This document shows positions 34,521-43,517 of a DNA stretch of 64,000 bases, piece after piece (the first letter of the stretch is position 1; each line of letters opens with the position of its first letter). A program made the translations under genes and the position numbers. The stretch is taken from positions 558,001 through 622,000 of the forward strand of contig NZ_CP157278.1 in the NCBI RefSeq assembly GCF_040026395.1, given 5' to 3'. This DNA is from Pedobacter lusitanus. GTDB taxonomy: Bacteria; Bacteroidota; Bacteroidia; Sphingobacteriales; Sphingobacteriaceae. The notes under the pieces were generated by a model, which did no database searches, was not told where the DNA came from, and worked only from the letters and a program-made list of their open reading frames with translations.

Positions 34521-35327
34521 ATGAGTAAACCAGCCAAACGCAAAGGAGCCAGATCAACTAAAGATATTCCCCGGGACATTTTAGAACAGCTAAATTCCGG
34601 ATTTATAGAAACTGCCAATTTAGTAGAGTGGTTAGCTGTTGATCAGAAATTTCTGCTACAGAATTTTCTAACTCAGACTGCAAGAATATTATATTTTGAA
34701 CCGGTGATTCAACAGATCACCCAGCTCAAAAAACAAACTGTAAATACGATCAATGAGACTATAGGAACAACCATTTTGAAACAGGCGGCTATTCATGAGG
34801 ACCAGGAGATATTTGAGCTGATGGCGCAACATCAGGCTGATTTAGTCCGGTGCTGGGCTACCTATATGATTGGTAAAAATACAGACTTATCAATTTTGCA
34901 GGTCCTTGATGCGATACAACCGTTTGCTGCCGATCAACATTTTGGTGTAAGGGAAATATGCTGGATGGCAGTCAGACAGCCTATTACACAAAACCTTATT
35001 CAGAGTATTCATATCCTGTCCGGGTGGACCACGATGGCTGATGAAAACATCAGGCGCTTCAGCACTGAAGCGACACGTCCAAGAGGAGTTTGGTGTAATC
35101 ATATAGACCAGTTGAAAGACAATCCGGTATTAGGTCTTACTATTTTAGAACCATTAAAATCAGATCCGTCAAAATACGTACAGGATAGTGTTGGCAACTG
35201 GTTGAATGATGCCAGCAAAACCCGGCCGGATTTTGTGATCGCAACCACTGCAAAATGGGAAAAGGAAAGCGGCTCTAAAGAAACCGCTTATATCCTGAAA
35301 AAAGCATTAAGAACAGTTAACAAATAG
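34521..35327 (+). CDS. AlkD-like HEAT-repeat DNA alkylation repair family protein
   Basis: This 268-residue all-helical protein belongs to the DNA alkylation repair (AlkC/AlkD) HEAT-repeat superfamily, shown by FGVREICWMAVRQPI, RRFSTEATRPRGVW and the C-terminal KYVQDSVGNWLNDASKTRPDFV. Such proteins remove bulky or charged N3/N7 alkyl lesions without base flipping. The TEATRPRGVW stretch fits AlkC-type members. It is divergent from an HxlR regulator that may control it in response to electrophiles. Confidence 0.82.
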   Translation: MSKPAKRKGARSTKDIPRDILEQLNSGFIETANLVEWLAVDQKFLLQNFLTQTARILYFEPVIQQITQLKKQTVNTINETIGTTILKQAAIHEDQEIFELMAQHQADLVRCWATYMIGKNTDLSILQVLDAIQPFAADQHFGVREICWMAVRQPITQNLIQSIHILSGWTTMADENIRRFSTEATRPRGVWCNHIDQLKDNPVLGLTILEPLKSDPSKYVQDSVGNWLNDASKTRPDFVIATTAKWEKESGSKETAYILKKALRTVNK

Positions 35328-35333
35328 ATCCGG

Positions 35334-35837
35334 TTATCTGCCTAAGCCATCAGGTTCAAAGTCAAGAGATACTGAATTCATACAGAAGCGCTTATGCGTT
35401 GGTGCCGGCCCGTCATCAAAGATATGTCCCAGATGTGAACCACAACGTGCACACAGCACTTCTGTTCTTTGCATACCCAGAGAATTATCTTCTCTGTATA
35501 CCGTACTTTTTTTTCTGACAGGCTCGAAAAAACTGGGCCATCCGCAGGTACTTGCAAACTTCGCATCAGACTTGAACAGGGCATTTCCGCAAACAGCACA
35601 GTAATAAGTTCCTTTACGTTCCGAATTCCAGAGACTGCCGGTAAAAGCCTGCTGGGTAGCCCCCGTCCTGGCAACCGCATAAAGCTCGGCCGGAAGAATC
35701 TTTTTCCATACGGTGTTACTTACCTTTAATACAGTGGTATCTGTTCTGGAATAATAAGGGTTTTTTGTGGTTTTATTTTGACTGTAGCCAGAGAAAAACA
35801 ACAATAAAAGCACCATGGAGTTTAATATAGTTTTCAT
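35334..35837 (-). CDS. msrB: Exported peptide-methionine (R)-S-oxide reductase
   Basis: This 167-residue protein has an N-terminal signal peptide (LNSMVLLLLFFSGYSQ) followed by an MsrB domain. Two zinc CxxC pairs are visible (CAVCG and CARCG), as are STCGWPSFFEP, and the catalytic Cys in HKRFCMNSVSLDF. It reduces methionine-R-sulfoxide in exported proteins. The signal sequence places it outside the cytoplasm. It is encoded close to a TlpA-like protein and a SAM-riboswitch-controlled uptake locus, a methionine- and redox-related context. Confidence 0.94.
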   Translation of the reverse strand: MKTILNSMVLLLLFFSGYSQNKTTKNPYYSRTDTTVLKVSNTVWKKILPAELYAVARTGATQQAFTGSLWNSERKGTYYCAVCGNALFKSDAKFASTCGWPSFFEPVRKKSTVYREDNSLGMQRTEVLCARCGSHLGHIFDDGPAPTHKRFCMNSVSLDFEPDGLGR

Positions 35838-36089
35838 AAATCTTCTTTTATCTTTTAGTCGTTAAAAAACACAGAACCTTACAAGTCAGTTAAAAATATC
35901 TTTTGATATGCTTAACTGATAGCTAACTAAACCTACGTCAGATCTGATTGCCCTGGTTTTTAAAAGAATAAAAACAATCGTAACTTACTGTCAGTTAATT
36001 ATTTTATTTCTAATTACGGGACAATCCAGGTCAAATTACTTAAAAAAAGAAATATCAAAATAAAGTATACTAATTTTATAGTATTTATT

Positions 36090-36097
36090 TACCTTTG
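36090..36097 (+). promoter_or_regulatory. -7 promoter box before the TlpA-like gene
   Basis: TACCTTTG fits TAnnTTTG, 28 bases before the ATG. An inverted repeat ATACTA/TAGTAT (36067-36084) lies just upstream. The 287-base gap between msrB and this gene holds nothing else I can name. Confidence 0.4.
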
Positions 36098-36124
36098 CTG
36101 ATGAACCACCTAAAAATATTACCT

Positions 36125-37258
36125 ATGATAAAAAAAACTACACTACTTGCCGCCGGAGCCCTGCTCCCATTTGCCCTGTTTGCTCAACAACCATTTAGCA
36201 TAAAAGGAGAAATTAAAAGCCTGCAGCCAGGGGATAAAATTTTCCTGAACTACATTGCAGACGGAAAGAGTGTTCTGGACTCTGCGATAGCAGCAAAAGG
36301 CACATTTACTTTCAATGGCAAAATTAAAGATCCAGCCAGAGGTGTTTTATACAAAAAATCAAATGTAAAGGGAGTTAAAAGTGATGCACTTCCCTTTTAT
36401 CTGGAATCAGGCAACATTGAAGTAGCTGCAACTGACTCACTAAAAAAAGCCACAATAAACGGTTCATTGATCAATAGAGACAACAGCAAACTCAAATCCC
36501 AGTCAAAAACAGTTCAGGATCAGATTGACATACTCAATGCTGAATATGCTAAATTCACTCCCGAACAGAAAAAAGATAAAGCTTTTATAGATAGTTTTGA
36601 AAAGCGTTATGAAAATATTTCAGCAGGACTAACCCCTATTTATCTTGATTACGCACGTAATAACCCGGATTCATACATAAGTATTGTAGTGCTGTCTCAG
36701 TTAGCTACAAATGACAAAGTTCACTCTGATGCAGAACAACTGTTTCAGGCTCTTTCACCAAAAGTCAGAGAGACCAGTACCGGAAAAAGCATAGCAGGCT
36801 ACTTTGAGGCAGCAAAAAAGACAAAAGTCGGATTGCAGGCTATAGACTTCACGCAGAATGATGTTAACGATAAACCAGTGAAATTATCAGACTTCAAAGG
36901 GAAGTACGTATTGGTAGACTTCTGGGCATCATGGTGTGGTCCCTGCAGACAGGAAAACCCCAATGTAGTTAGTGCTTACAACCAGTATAAAGACAAAGGA
37001 TTTACTGTGCTGGGTGTTTCACTGGACCAGCCAGGAAAAAAAGCGGCATGGCTAAAAGCTATTGAAGATGATAAACTAGCCTGGACGCAGGTTTCCGATC
37101 TGAAATTCTGGGATAATGCTGTGGCAAAATTATATGGAATCAGATCTATACCATCAAACTTCCTGATTGATCCTTCCGGCAAAATTATCGCAAAAGGATT
37201 AAGAGAAGAAGCTCTGCATAACAAACTTGCAGAAATTTTTGATGCAAAATCCAAATAG
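36125..37258 (+). CDS. TlpA-family thiol-disulfide protein with DUF4369 domain
   Basis: This 377-residue protein starts with a signal peptide (MIKKTTLLAAGALLPFALFA), has a DUF4369 domain (FSIKGEIKSLQPGDKIFLNY, about residues 20-115), a helical linker, and a C-terminal thioredoxin fold with the redox site FWASWCGPCRQENP and a cis-Pro at RSIPSNFLIDPSG. It is a periplasmic disulfide reductase or oxidase typical of Bacteroidota. I chose the ATG at 36125, which begins the signal peptide, over two upstream starts. It ends 60 bases before the SAM riboswitch. Confidence 0.92.
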   Translation: MIKKTTLLAAGALLPFALFAQQPFSIKGEIKSLQPGDKIFLNYIADGKSVLDSAIAAKGTFTFNGKIKDPARGVLYKKSNVKGVKSDALPFYLESGNIEVAATDSLKKATINGSLINRDNSKLKSQSKTVQDQIDILNAEYAKFTPEQKKDKAFIDSFEKRYENISAGLTPIYLDYARNNPDSYISIVVLSQLATNDKVHSDAEQLFQALSPKVRETSTGKSIAGYFEAAKKTKVGLQAIDFTQNDVNDKPVKLSDFKGKYVLVDFWASWCGPCRQENPNVVSAYNQYKDKGFTVLGVSLDQPGKKAAWLKAIEDDKLAWTQVSDLKFWDNAVAKLYGIRSIPSNFLIDPSGKIIAKGLREEALHNKLAEIFDAKSK

Positions 37259-37317
37259 CTATTTATACCGTTCGTAAATAAATATTTATTACGTACAATC
37301 AGTTCTTAAAATTATAA

Positions 37318-37420
37318 TTCTTATCAAGAAAGACGGAGGGAAAGGCCCATCGATGTCTTAGCAACCTGTCCGCGACAAGGTGCTAATTCCTTATTATTGC
37401 GCAAGTAATAAAGATAAGTA
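37318..37420 (+). ncRNA. SAM-I (S-box) riboswitch
   Basis: The core features of the S-box aptamer are present in order: P1 arms CTTATC (37320-37325) and GATAAG (37413-37418), kink-turn GACGGAGGGA (37332-37341), GCAACC (37361-37366), P3 stem CCTGTC-CGC-GACAAGG (37365-37380), the conserved AAGGTGCTAATTCC (37377-37390), and a P4 hairpin TTATTA/TAATAA. It senses S-adenosylmethionine. The next coding genes downstream on this strand are a SusC/SusD uptake set, about 400 bases away. Confidence 0.96.
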
Positions 37421-37550
37421 TGAATACCCTTTCGATGGAGAATTCATCCCCTGCCTGAAAAATCAGTTAATATTATTCACCCTTTCAGAAAGGAGTATTA
37501 TGCAATAAATTACAATTCTTAAAATTTCAAAAAAACGATACCGTAAAACA

Positions 37551-37579
37551 ATAAGGAGCGGTTAGAGCCCGCTCCTTAT
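37551..37579 (+). terminator. Expression-platform hairpin downstream of the SAM riboswitch
   Basis: ATAAGGAGCGG (37551-37561) and CCGCTCCTTAT (37569-37579) form a perfect 11-bp stem with a 7-base loop, about 130 bases after the aptamer. No U-tract follows. It could be the regulated terminator or an RNA structure blocking translation of a downstream short ORF. Confidence 0.5.
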
Positions 37580-37646
37580 GAAAGTGATATACCACGGTTA
37601 CGTGACCATAAATGCGAATTAATGTTTAACCACCAAAACAAATATA

Positions 37647-37730
37647 ATGAAAATTATAAATACATATTCCATACCCCTGTATGGAGAGAATTTCATTGAT
37701 GTGCCTTCAGCTCGTCATTGTTGGGGTTAG
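37647..37730 (+). CDS. Possible 27-residue leader peptide ending in RHCWG
   Basis: A short ATG-to-TAG frame between the SAM riboswitch and susC encodes a 27-residue peptide starting MKIINTYSIPLYGENF and ending SARHCWG. It has no membrane or export signal. Its place in a sulfur-controlled leader and its terminal Cys-Trp-Gly suggest a leader peptide or attenuator, similar in idea to other Cys-containing leaders, but this is inference and the frame could be chance. It ends 93 bases before the susC ATG. Confidence 0.35.
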   Translation: MKIINTYSIPLYGENFIDVPSARHCWG

Positions 37731-37823
37731 CATAACAAATTAACATTTCAGTTTATCAATAAAGTCATTTAGTTCAATAAACGACCTGGAAGACTACACC
37801 CCAAACTTTACTAACACTATGCA

Positions 37824-40800
37824 ATGAGAAAGACTCTACTTAAACTTTTTATATTCCTGTTTATACTTGCTACAACAACTATTGCAGAGGCACAACAAGA
37901 AAAAACAATCACCGGAATAATAACCTCGCAGGAGGATGGCTTACCCTTACCCGGAGTAAGTATAAAATTAAAAAACACCAATCTGGGAGCTACAACAGCT
38001 GCAAATGGAAGGTTCACATTCACTATCAAAAGATCAGAACCTTCGGATATACTGATTATCAGTTTTATAGGTTTTAAAAGATATGGATACAAACTAAACG
38101 GAAAAACTACCATTGACGTTAGCCTGGTTCCTGATGATAACAACCTCAACGAAGTCGTAGTTTCGGCCGGAGGTATCCTTCGTAAACCTAAAGAGCAGGG
38201 TTATACGGCAACCAGGATTAATAGCGAAGAGCTAACCAGCGGCAAATCCCCTACAATTGCCGGGGGACTGGTCGGTAAGATTGCCGGCTTACAGGCAAAT
38301 GCGATTACAAGTGGTGTAAATCCAAATTACAGGTTAGTATTAAGAGGTAACCGCTCTCTTACGGGTGATAATACAGCACTTGTCGTTGTGGACAACGTTG
38401 TTGTTCCCAGTTCCATACTTGGTAACCTGAACCCCGAAGATGTAGATGAAATTTCTGTATTAAACGGAGCTGCCGGAGCTACCCTATATGGCTCTGAAGC
38501 CTCTAATGGAGTTTTACTGATCACAACTAAAAAAGGCAAGGACGGAAAACCACTTATCCGTTTCTCCAATACCACAACTCTGGAAAAAGTCAGTTTCTTC
38601 CCTAAACTCCAAACCAGATTTGGTGCCGGGTCAACAGCTGACGCCCAGATTTTCAGTCCTACCGAGAATCAGCAATATGGTCCTGCATTTGATGGTAGTT
38701 TAAGACCACTTGGATTCCCGCTGGCCAACGGAGAGCAGCAGCAGGCTCTTTATTCCCCAAGAACAGACAGAAATGATTTCTGGCAAACCGGCCTGAGCAA
38801 TCAGACTGATTTCTCGGTCTCTTCGGGAGATACCAAATCAACTACTTATGTTGCTGCTCAATACCTGAATGGCAGAGGAACAACACCTGGCGATAAATAT
38901 ACCAGAACATCACTGAGGTTTAACGGAACCAGAAAAATCATTCCTACATTCAATATAGATTATTCGGCCAACTATGTAGAGAATAATTATGATATTACCA
39001 GCGCTACCTCTACTGTATATGCAGATCTGATTAACGTTCCGGCAAATATCCCAATACTGGATTACAAGGACTGGCAGAATAATAAATATGCAACTCTTGA
39101 TGGCTTTTACAGCCCTTTTTACCTGAGTCCTTACTGGGATGCTGCCAATAACCGTCAGAAATCCAAAAACTCCTATCTAACGGGAAAAGTAGAATTGAAA
39201 TGGACTCCGCTCCCATGGTTAAACTTCACCTACAGAGCTGGTCTGTCGAATCGTTACTATACTCAAAAAACAAGTAATGCTATAGGTATATATACCGATT
39301 ATTCACAATCATTAGGTAAAACAAATTTTGCAGGAACTGTATCAGATGATGCCAATCAAACTTCAAGATTCAGCAATGATTTCCTGGTCAATATCAAAAA
39401 GGACATTAAGGACTTCTCCCTCAATTTAATTCTGGGTGCATCTTCTGTCAATAAAACATCTAAAGATGTAGGTGTTGGAGCTAACGGACTTATTATTCCA
39501 GGCCTTTACAATGTAGGTAACCGTACAGGAGTGGCCGATGCTTCAGAAGGTAATTATAAGAGTAAATTATATGGCTTATGGGCCGATGCCACAATTGGTT
39601 ACAAAGATTACCTTTATCTTCACCTCAGCGGAAGAAACGATTGGACATCACTGTTAAGTCAGGAAAACAGATCGTTTTTCTACCCTTCTGCAGACTTATC
39701 ATTTGTTGTATCAGATGCATTCCCGCAGTTAAAGGAAACCAGGTATATCAATTATCTGAAAATCAGAGGAGCTGTATCCAAAACCGGATTGGTGAATATA
39801 GGCCCTTACAGTCTTGATCCTGTATTTAATTCTGTCACAGGCTTTACCAATGGCACATATTTTACACAAAGCGGCACCCTGGCTTCAAAAAATCTGAAAC
39901 CGGAAACCACTAACGGTTATGAACTTGGAACTGATTTCAGACTGCTGGATAATCGCATTGATGCCAGTCTGAGCTATTATTACACCAGTACTAAAGGTCA
40001 GGCTATTTATGCTGGTATACCAGTATCCACAGGCTTTTCAAGTTATCTGATCAATACCGGAGAAGTAACCAATAAAGGTCTGGAAACATCCCTGCATATT
40101 ACCCCGGTCAGATCACATGACTGGAAATTAGTAGTCGGCGGTAATTTCACCAGTAATAAAAATCTCCTGAAGTCTCTGCATCCTACCTTAAAAACAATCA
40201 GTATCAACAGTAGTAGTGTAATCTATGCCGTTGAAGGCCAGCAGGTCAACTCAATCATAGTAACTGACTATCTGCGGGATGATCAGGGCCGTGTTATCGT
40301 AGATGCCAATACCGGATATCCTTCAAAAGCTCCTCAGTCACAGAACCTGGGTAATACCTCACCAAAGTACCGTCTTGGTCTTGATATGCAGGTTACCTGG
40401 AAAGATTTTACATTATCAACTCTTTTCGAATACAGAGGAGGTTATAAAGTAGCTTCCATATCCCTGGGTAATAACCTTGATTTTGCCGGCGCATCAGCAA
40501 GAAGTACTTATTATAACAGAGAGCGTTTTGTATTTCCAAATTCATCCTATCTGGATCCTGCTACCGGAACCTATGTAGCGAATAACAGCGTTACGATTTC
40601 TGATGGAGGAACCGGCTTCTGGACCAGTGGTGCACCGAACAGAAGTATCTCAAGTAATTATGTGTATTCTGGAAATTACTGGAAATGGAGAGAACTTTCT
40701 TTAGCCTATAATCTACCTAAAAGCCTATTAACCAATATTAAAGCGGTCAAAGCGGTTACAATTAGCGTACAGGGCAGAAATCTGCTGTTGTGGGTTCCCA

Positions 40801-40922
40801 AATCCAATGAATACACAGATCCTGATTACAGTGCAAACGATAACAATGCAGTTGGTGTCTCTACACTGTCACAAACACCGCCTACCAGATATTTTGGCGC
40901 AACATTATCCGTAACCCTTTAA
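37824..40922 (+). CDS. SusC/RagA-family TonB-dependent outer-membrane transporter
   Basis: This 1032-residue protein has a signal peptide (LFIFLFILATTTIAEAQ), a carboxypeptidase-regulatory-like domain (ITGIITSQEDGLPLPGVSIKLKNTNLGATTAANGRF), a plug domain (LRGNRSLTGDNTALVVVDNVVV, GAAGATLYGSEASNGVLLITTKKG) and a 22-strand barrel ending ATLSVTL. It lacks a FecR-type signalling domain, so no anti-sigma partner is expected. With the adjacent SusD it imports a large or scarce nutrient using TonB. A SAM-I riboswitch upstream suggests sulfur or methionine-related substrate rather than a glycan. Confidence 0.95.
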   Translation: MRKTLLKLFIFLFILATTTIAEAQQEKTITGIITSQEDGLPLPGVSIKLKNTNLGATTAANGRFTFTIKRSEPSDILIISFIGFKRYGYKLNGKTTIDVSLVPDDNNLNEVVVSAGGILRKPKEQGYTATRINSEELTSGKSPTIAGGLVGKIAGLQANAITSGVNPNYRLVLRGNRSLTGDNTALVVVDNVVVPSSILGNLNPEDVDEISVLNGAAGATLYGSEASNGVLLITTKKGKDGKPLIRFSNTTTLEKVSFFPKLQTRFGAGSTADAQIFSPTENQQYGPAFDGSLRPLGFPLANGEQQQALYSPRTDRNDFWQTGLSNQTDFSVSSGDTKSTTYVAAQYLNGRGTTPGDKYTRTSLRFNGTRKIIPTFNIDYSANYVENNYDITSATSTVYADLINVPANIPILDYKDWQNNKYATLDGFYSPFYLSPYWDAANNRQKSKNSYLTGKVELKWTPLPWLNFTYRAGLSNRYYTQKTSNAIGIYTDYSQSLGKTNFAGTVSDDANQTSRFSNDFLVNIKKDIKDFSLNLILGASSVNKTSKDVGVGANGLIIPGLYNVGNRTGVADASEGNYKSKLYGLWADATIGYKDYLYLHLSGRNDWTSLLSQENRSFFYPSADLSFVVSDAFPQLKETRYINYLKIRGAVSKTGLVNIGPYSLDPVFNSVTGFTNGTYFTQSGTLASKNLKPETTNGYELGTDFRLLDNRIDASLSYYYTSTKGQAIYAGIPVSTGFSSYLINTGEVTNKGLETSLHITPVRSHDWKLVVGGNFTSNKNLLKSLHPTLKTISINSSSVIYAVEGQQVNSIIVTDYLRDDQGRVIVDANTGYPSKAPQSQNLGNTSPKYRLGLDMQVTWKDFTLSTLFEYRGGYKVASISLGNNLDFAGASARSTYYNRERFVFPNSSYLDPATGTYVANNSVTISDGGTGFWTSGAPNRSISSNYVYSGNYWKWRELSLAYNLPKSLLTNIKAVKAVTISVQGRNLLLWVPKSNEYTDPDYSANDNNAVGVSTLSQTPPTRYFGATLSVTL

Positions 40923-40931
40923 CATCAGACC

Positions 40932-42527
40932 ATGAAAAAATACTTTAACATATTCACTCTGCTGGTCTTATTCAGTTCCCTTACAGGCTGCAAGAAAGAT
41001 CTGGATATTAACAATAATCCAAACAGTGCTACAGGCTCAACAGTGAAACCGGCACTGATTTTACCCAATGCCCTTACTGTGACAGCTGCAAATACAATAA
41101 CCTACAATACCTATGCTTCTTTTATTGTCGGTTACCAATTACCAGGCAGAGGTGTAAGTGGTTTTAGCGATACTTACTCCTATAACTTCACTTCCGCGTC
41201 CAATAATTCACTATGGGATAACGTATTTGGCAATTTAAAAGACTATCAATACATAATTACCAGTTCTCAGAATGATCCCCAGCAAGCATTATTCAATGCT
41301 ATAGCTCATATAGGCAGAGTATATAATTATCAGAAATTAGTAGATGCCTATGGCGATGTTCCCTATACAGATGCATTACAGGGAGCTGAGAACGTAGCTC
41401 CAAAATTTGACAGTGCCACTTCGGTTTATCAGAACCTGGTTAAAGAACTGGACGATGCGATTGCTAAAATAAAAAGTAATGCTGGTAATGCCGGAACAAC
41501 AGTTACAGCCCTTAACGGTTCTTCTGATGTGCTATTTGGTGGGAATCTGACCAAGTGGATTCAGTTTGCCAACAATATCAAACTGAGAATACTGGTCCGT
41601 GCAGAGGGTTCTTCCATTAATAACTTTGTAAGCAGTGCTTATACCACCTTTTCCACAGAAGGTTTTCTGCTGGAAAATGCACTGGTTAATCCGGGTTATA
41701 ACGCCGCATCCAAACAAAACCCTTTCTGGAGTTATTACCATAGTAGCGTAACCGGTTCAGCAAGCAGTGCAGCTACCTATTATATCCCATCAAAATATAT
41801 ATATACTTTTTACAATGGTCCCCTACTAACTGATGCTAAAAGAGGTGCGCTGATTTACAGAAACTTCCCATCTACACCAACTGGTCAGCTTGGAGATGAG
41901 AAAAACAATCCTGGTGCAATACCTACCTATTCGGCCTGGTTTACCGGAACTGGCACAGGATTAGCCGCGTCCAATACTATTGGGGTACTGAAAGGACGCG
42001 CTTTTGGAGTTCCGGTTTTCCTGGCATCTGATATTTACTTCTTACTGGCCGAAGCAGCATTGAATGGTCATATCTTATCAGGCGATGCAAAATCTAACTT
42101 TGATAAAGGTATCCTGGCTTCTTATCAGTATCTGGAAACCAATGTCAGTAACGTGATTGAAAGTGGGCAGAACCCATCGGCTGATGCCAAAGCATATCAG
42201 ACAGCAAATGCTGGAAATTATCTGGCTAATTATGAGCTGGCCGGAAGTAAAGAGCAGCGTCTGGAAGCTATTATTACTCAAAAATATATCGCATCCAATA
42301 CGATAAACAGCTTTGAAGCCTGGTCAGATTTCAGAAGGACAACCTACCCGAAAATACAAGCTAACGGATCAGCTACAACCACTTTTGTTTCTATCTCTTC
42401 TGCCTCTTCAAGACCTGATAAGCTGCCGGTACGTGATATTTACCCACAAACCGAATACAACCTGAATCCCAATACACCACAGATCAATAATGCATTTTCC
42501 AGTCCGATCTTCTGGGATCTCAATTAA
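40932..42527 (+). CDS. SusD/RagB-family nutrient-binding outer-membrane lipoprotein
   Basis: This 531-residue lipoprotein has a signal with lipobox LLVLFSSLTGCKKDLD and then the SusD-like_2 type alpha-rich fold with TPR-like helices. Conserved spots include IAHIGRVYNYQKLVDAYGDVPYTDAL and the C-terminal DKLPVRDIYPQTEYNLNP. It forms the lid over the SusC channel. It starts 9 bases after susC. No glycoside hydrolase or polysaccharide lyase is encoded nearby, so a glycan substrate is unlikely. Confidence 0.94.
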   Translation: MKKYFNIFTLLVLFSSLTGCKKDLDINNNPNSATGSTVKPALILPNALTVTAANTITYNTYASFIVGYQLPGRGVSGFSDTYSYNFTSASNNSLWDNVFGNLKDYQYIITSSQNDPQQALFNAIAHIGRVYNYQKLVDAYGDVPYTDALQGAENVAPKFDSATSVYQNLVKELDDAIAKIKSNAGNAGTTVTALNGSSDVLFGGNLTKWIQFANNIKLRILVRAEGSSINNFVSSAYTTFSTEGFLLENALVNPGYNAASKQNPFWSYYHSSVTGSASSAATYYIPSKYIYTFYNGPLLTDAKRGALIYRNFPSTPTGQLGDEKNNPGAIPTYSAWFTGTGTGLAASNTIGVLKGRAFGVPVFLASDIYFLLAEAALNGHILSGDAKSNFDKGILASYQYLETNVSNVIESGQNPSADAKAYQTANAGNYLANYELAGSKEQRLEAIITQKYIASNTINSFEAWSDFRRTTYPKIQANGSATTTFVSISSASSRPDKLPVRDIYPQTEYNLNPNTPQINNAFSSPIFWDLN

Positions 42528-42551
42528 TGAATTAACCTAACAAATGATAAA

Positions 42552-43517
42552 ATGAAAAGATATATAAGCAAATACACGACTATCGCACTGATTGCCTCCA
42601 TAATAACCTCTTCCTGCACAAAGGAAGAGGGCGTATTTGCCGATGGCGGATCAAGCGGAATTGTAGAACTTCAGTTGCCTGCAAGATCAACGTCAACTAT
42701 TTATTCCATTACAAGCCGCTCATTTGCTGCTCAGGATGTAGTTGATTTTCCGGTAACGCTAAACTATACCGGTGTAAACGGAACTCCGGAAGACGTAACG
42801 GTAAATGTAGAAGTTAATAATCTTGCAGTTACGCAATACAATACTGCGCTGAACACATCATACACACCACTTCCCCAGGAGCTCTACATTGTTGCAGCTA
42901 ACAATGTCAGTATTCCCAAAGGAACAAAAACCGGTACTTTCCTGATCAAACTGAAAACCGCCTCATTTGATTTTACCAAATCATATGCATTGGGAGTAAC
43001 GATCAGAACAGCATCATCAGGAACAGTAAGTGGTAACTATAGCACCGGGATTTATCGGGTAACAGCTAAAAATGCTTACGAAGGTGATTATAAAGTTACC
43101 GGCTGGTTTTTCCATCCTACAGCAGGGAGAGCAATAAATGTTGTTAAAAAACTGGTTACTACCGGTAAACAGAGTGTATCTGCTCCACTTGGAGATTTGG
43201 GAAGTTCAAATTATGCTATCGAATTTACAGTAGATGGCTCAAAACTTACAGGTTATAAAGCTTCTGGCGCTACACCAGGCGGATTAAACTCCGGTTTTTT
43301 CACTGCAGACCATCCTGAAGCAAGTGCAGCAGGTTGGATTAATAATCCAGCCAGTGCTGATCAGCCCGGACAGGGTCAGTGGAAGATATCTGGTTATAAT
43401 AATTCATATGATGCAGCAACAGGTACTTTTAATCTGGCCTACGGTTATATAGGTTCAGGTGGCACAGGAGAATCAAGCTGGAGTCGTCAGGTTTACGAAA
43501 AATGGGTAAAACAATAA
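42552..43517 (+). CDS. DUF1735-domain surface lipoprotein
   Basis: This 321-residue protein has a lipoprotein signal (ASIITSSCTKEE), an N-terminal DUF1735 (BT_3987-like) beta-sandwich domain of the kind found with SusCD systems (FPVTLNYTGVNGTPEDVTVNVEV, SLPKGTKTGTFLIKL-like segment), and a C-terminal domain with YEGDYKVTGWFFHPT and IEFTVDGS resembling DUF4361. It is probably a cell-surface binding accessory for the SusCD transporter. The ORF overlaps the next gene by 16 bases, so they are translationally coupled. Confidence 0.85.
   Translation: MKRYISKYTTIALIASIITSSCTKEEGVFADGGSSGIVELQLPARSTSTIYSITSRSFAAQDVVDFPVTLNYTGVNGTPEDVTVNVEVNNLAVTQYNTALNTSYTPLPQELYIVAANNVSIPKGTKTGTFLIKLKTASFDFTKSYALGVTIRTASSGTVSGNYSTGIYRVTAKNAYEGDYKVTGWFFHPTAGRAINVVKKLVTTGKQSVSAPLGDLGSSNYAIEFTVDGSKLTGYKASGATPGGLNSGFFTADHPEASAAGWINNPASADQPGQGQWKISGYNNSYDAATGTFNLAYGYIGSGGTGESSWSRQVYEKWVKQ

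Noticed and set aside
36067..36084. Inverted repeat ATACTA-N6-TAGTAT upstream of the TlpA-like gene
   Set aside because: Short arms in AT-rich DNA; no regulator gene nearby to pair it with.
37578..37622. 14-residue frame (MKVIYHGYVTINAN) just after the riboswitch hairpin
   Set aside because: Its ATG is within the hairpin arm, and nothing but position supports it. The 27-codon frame further on is the better leader candidate.
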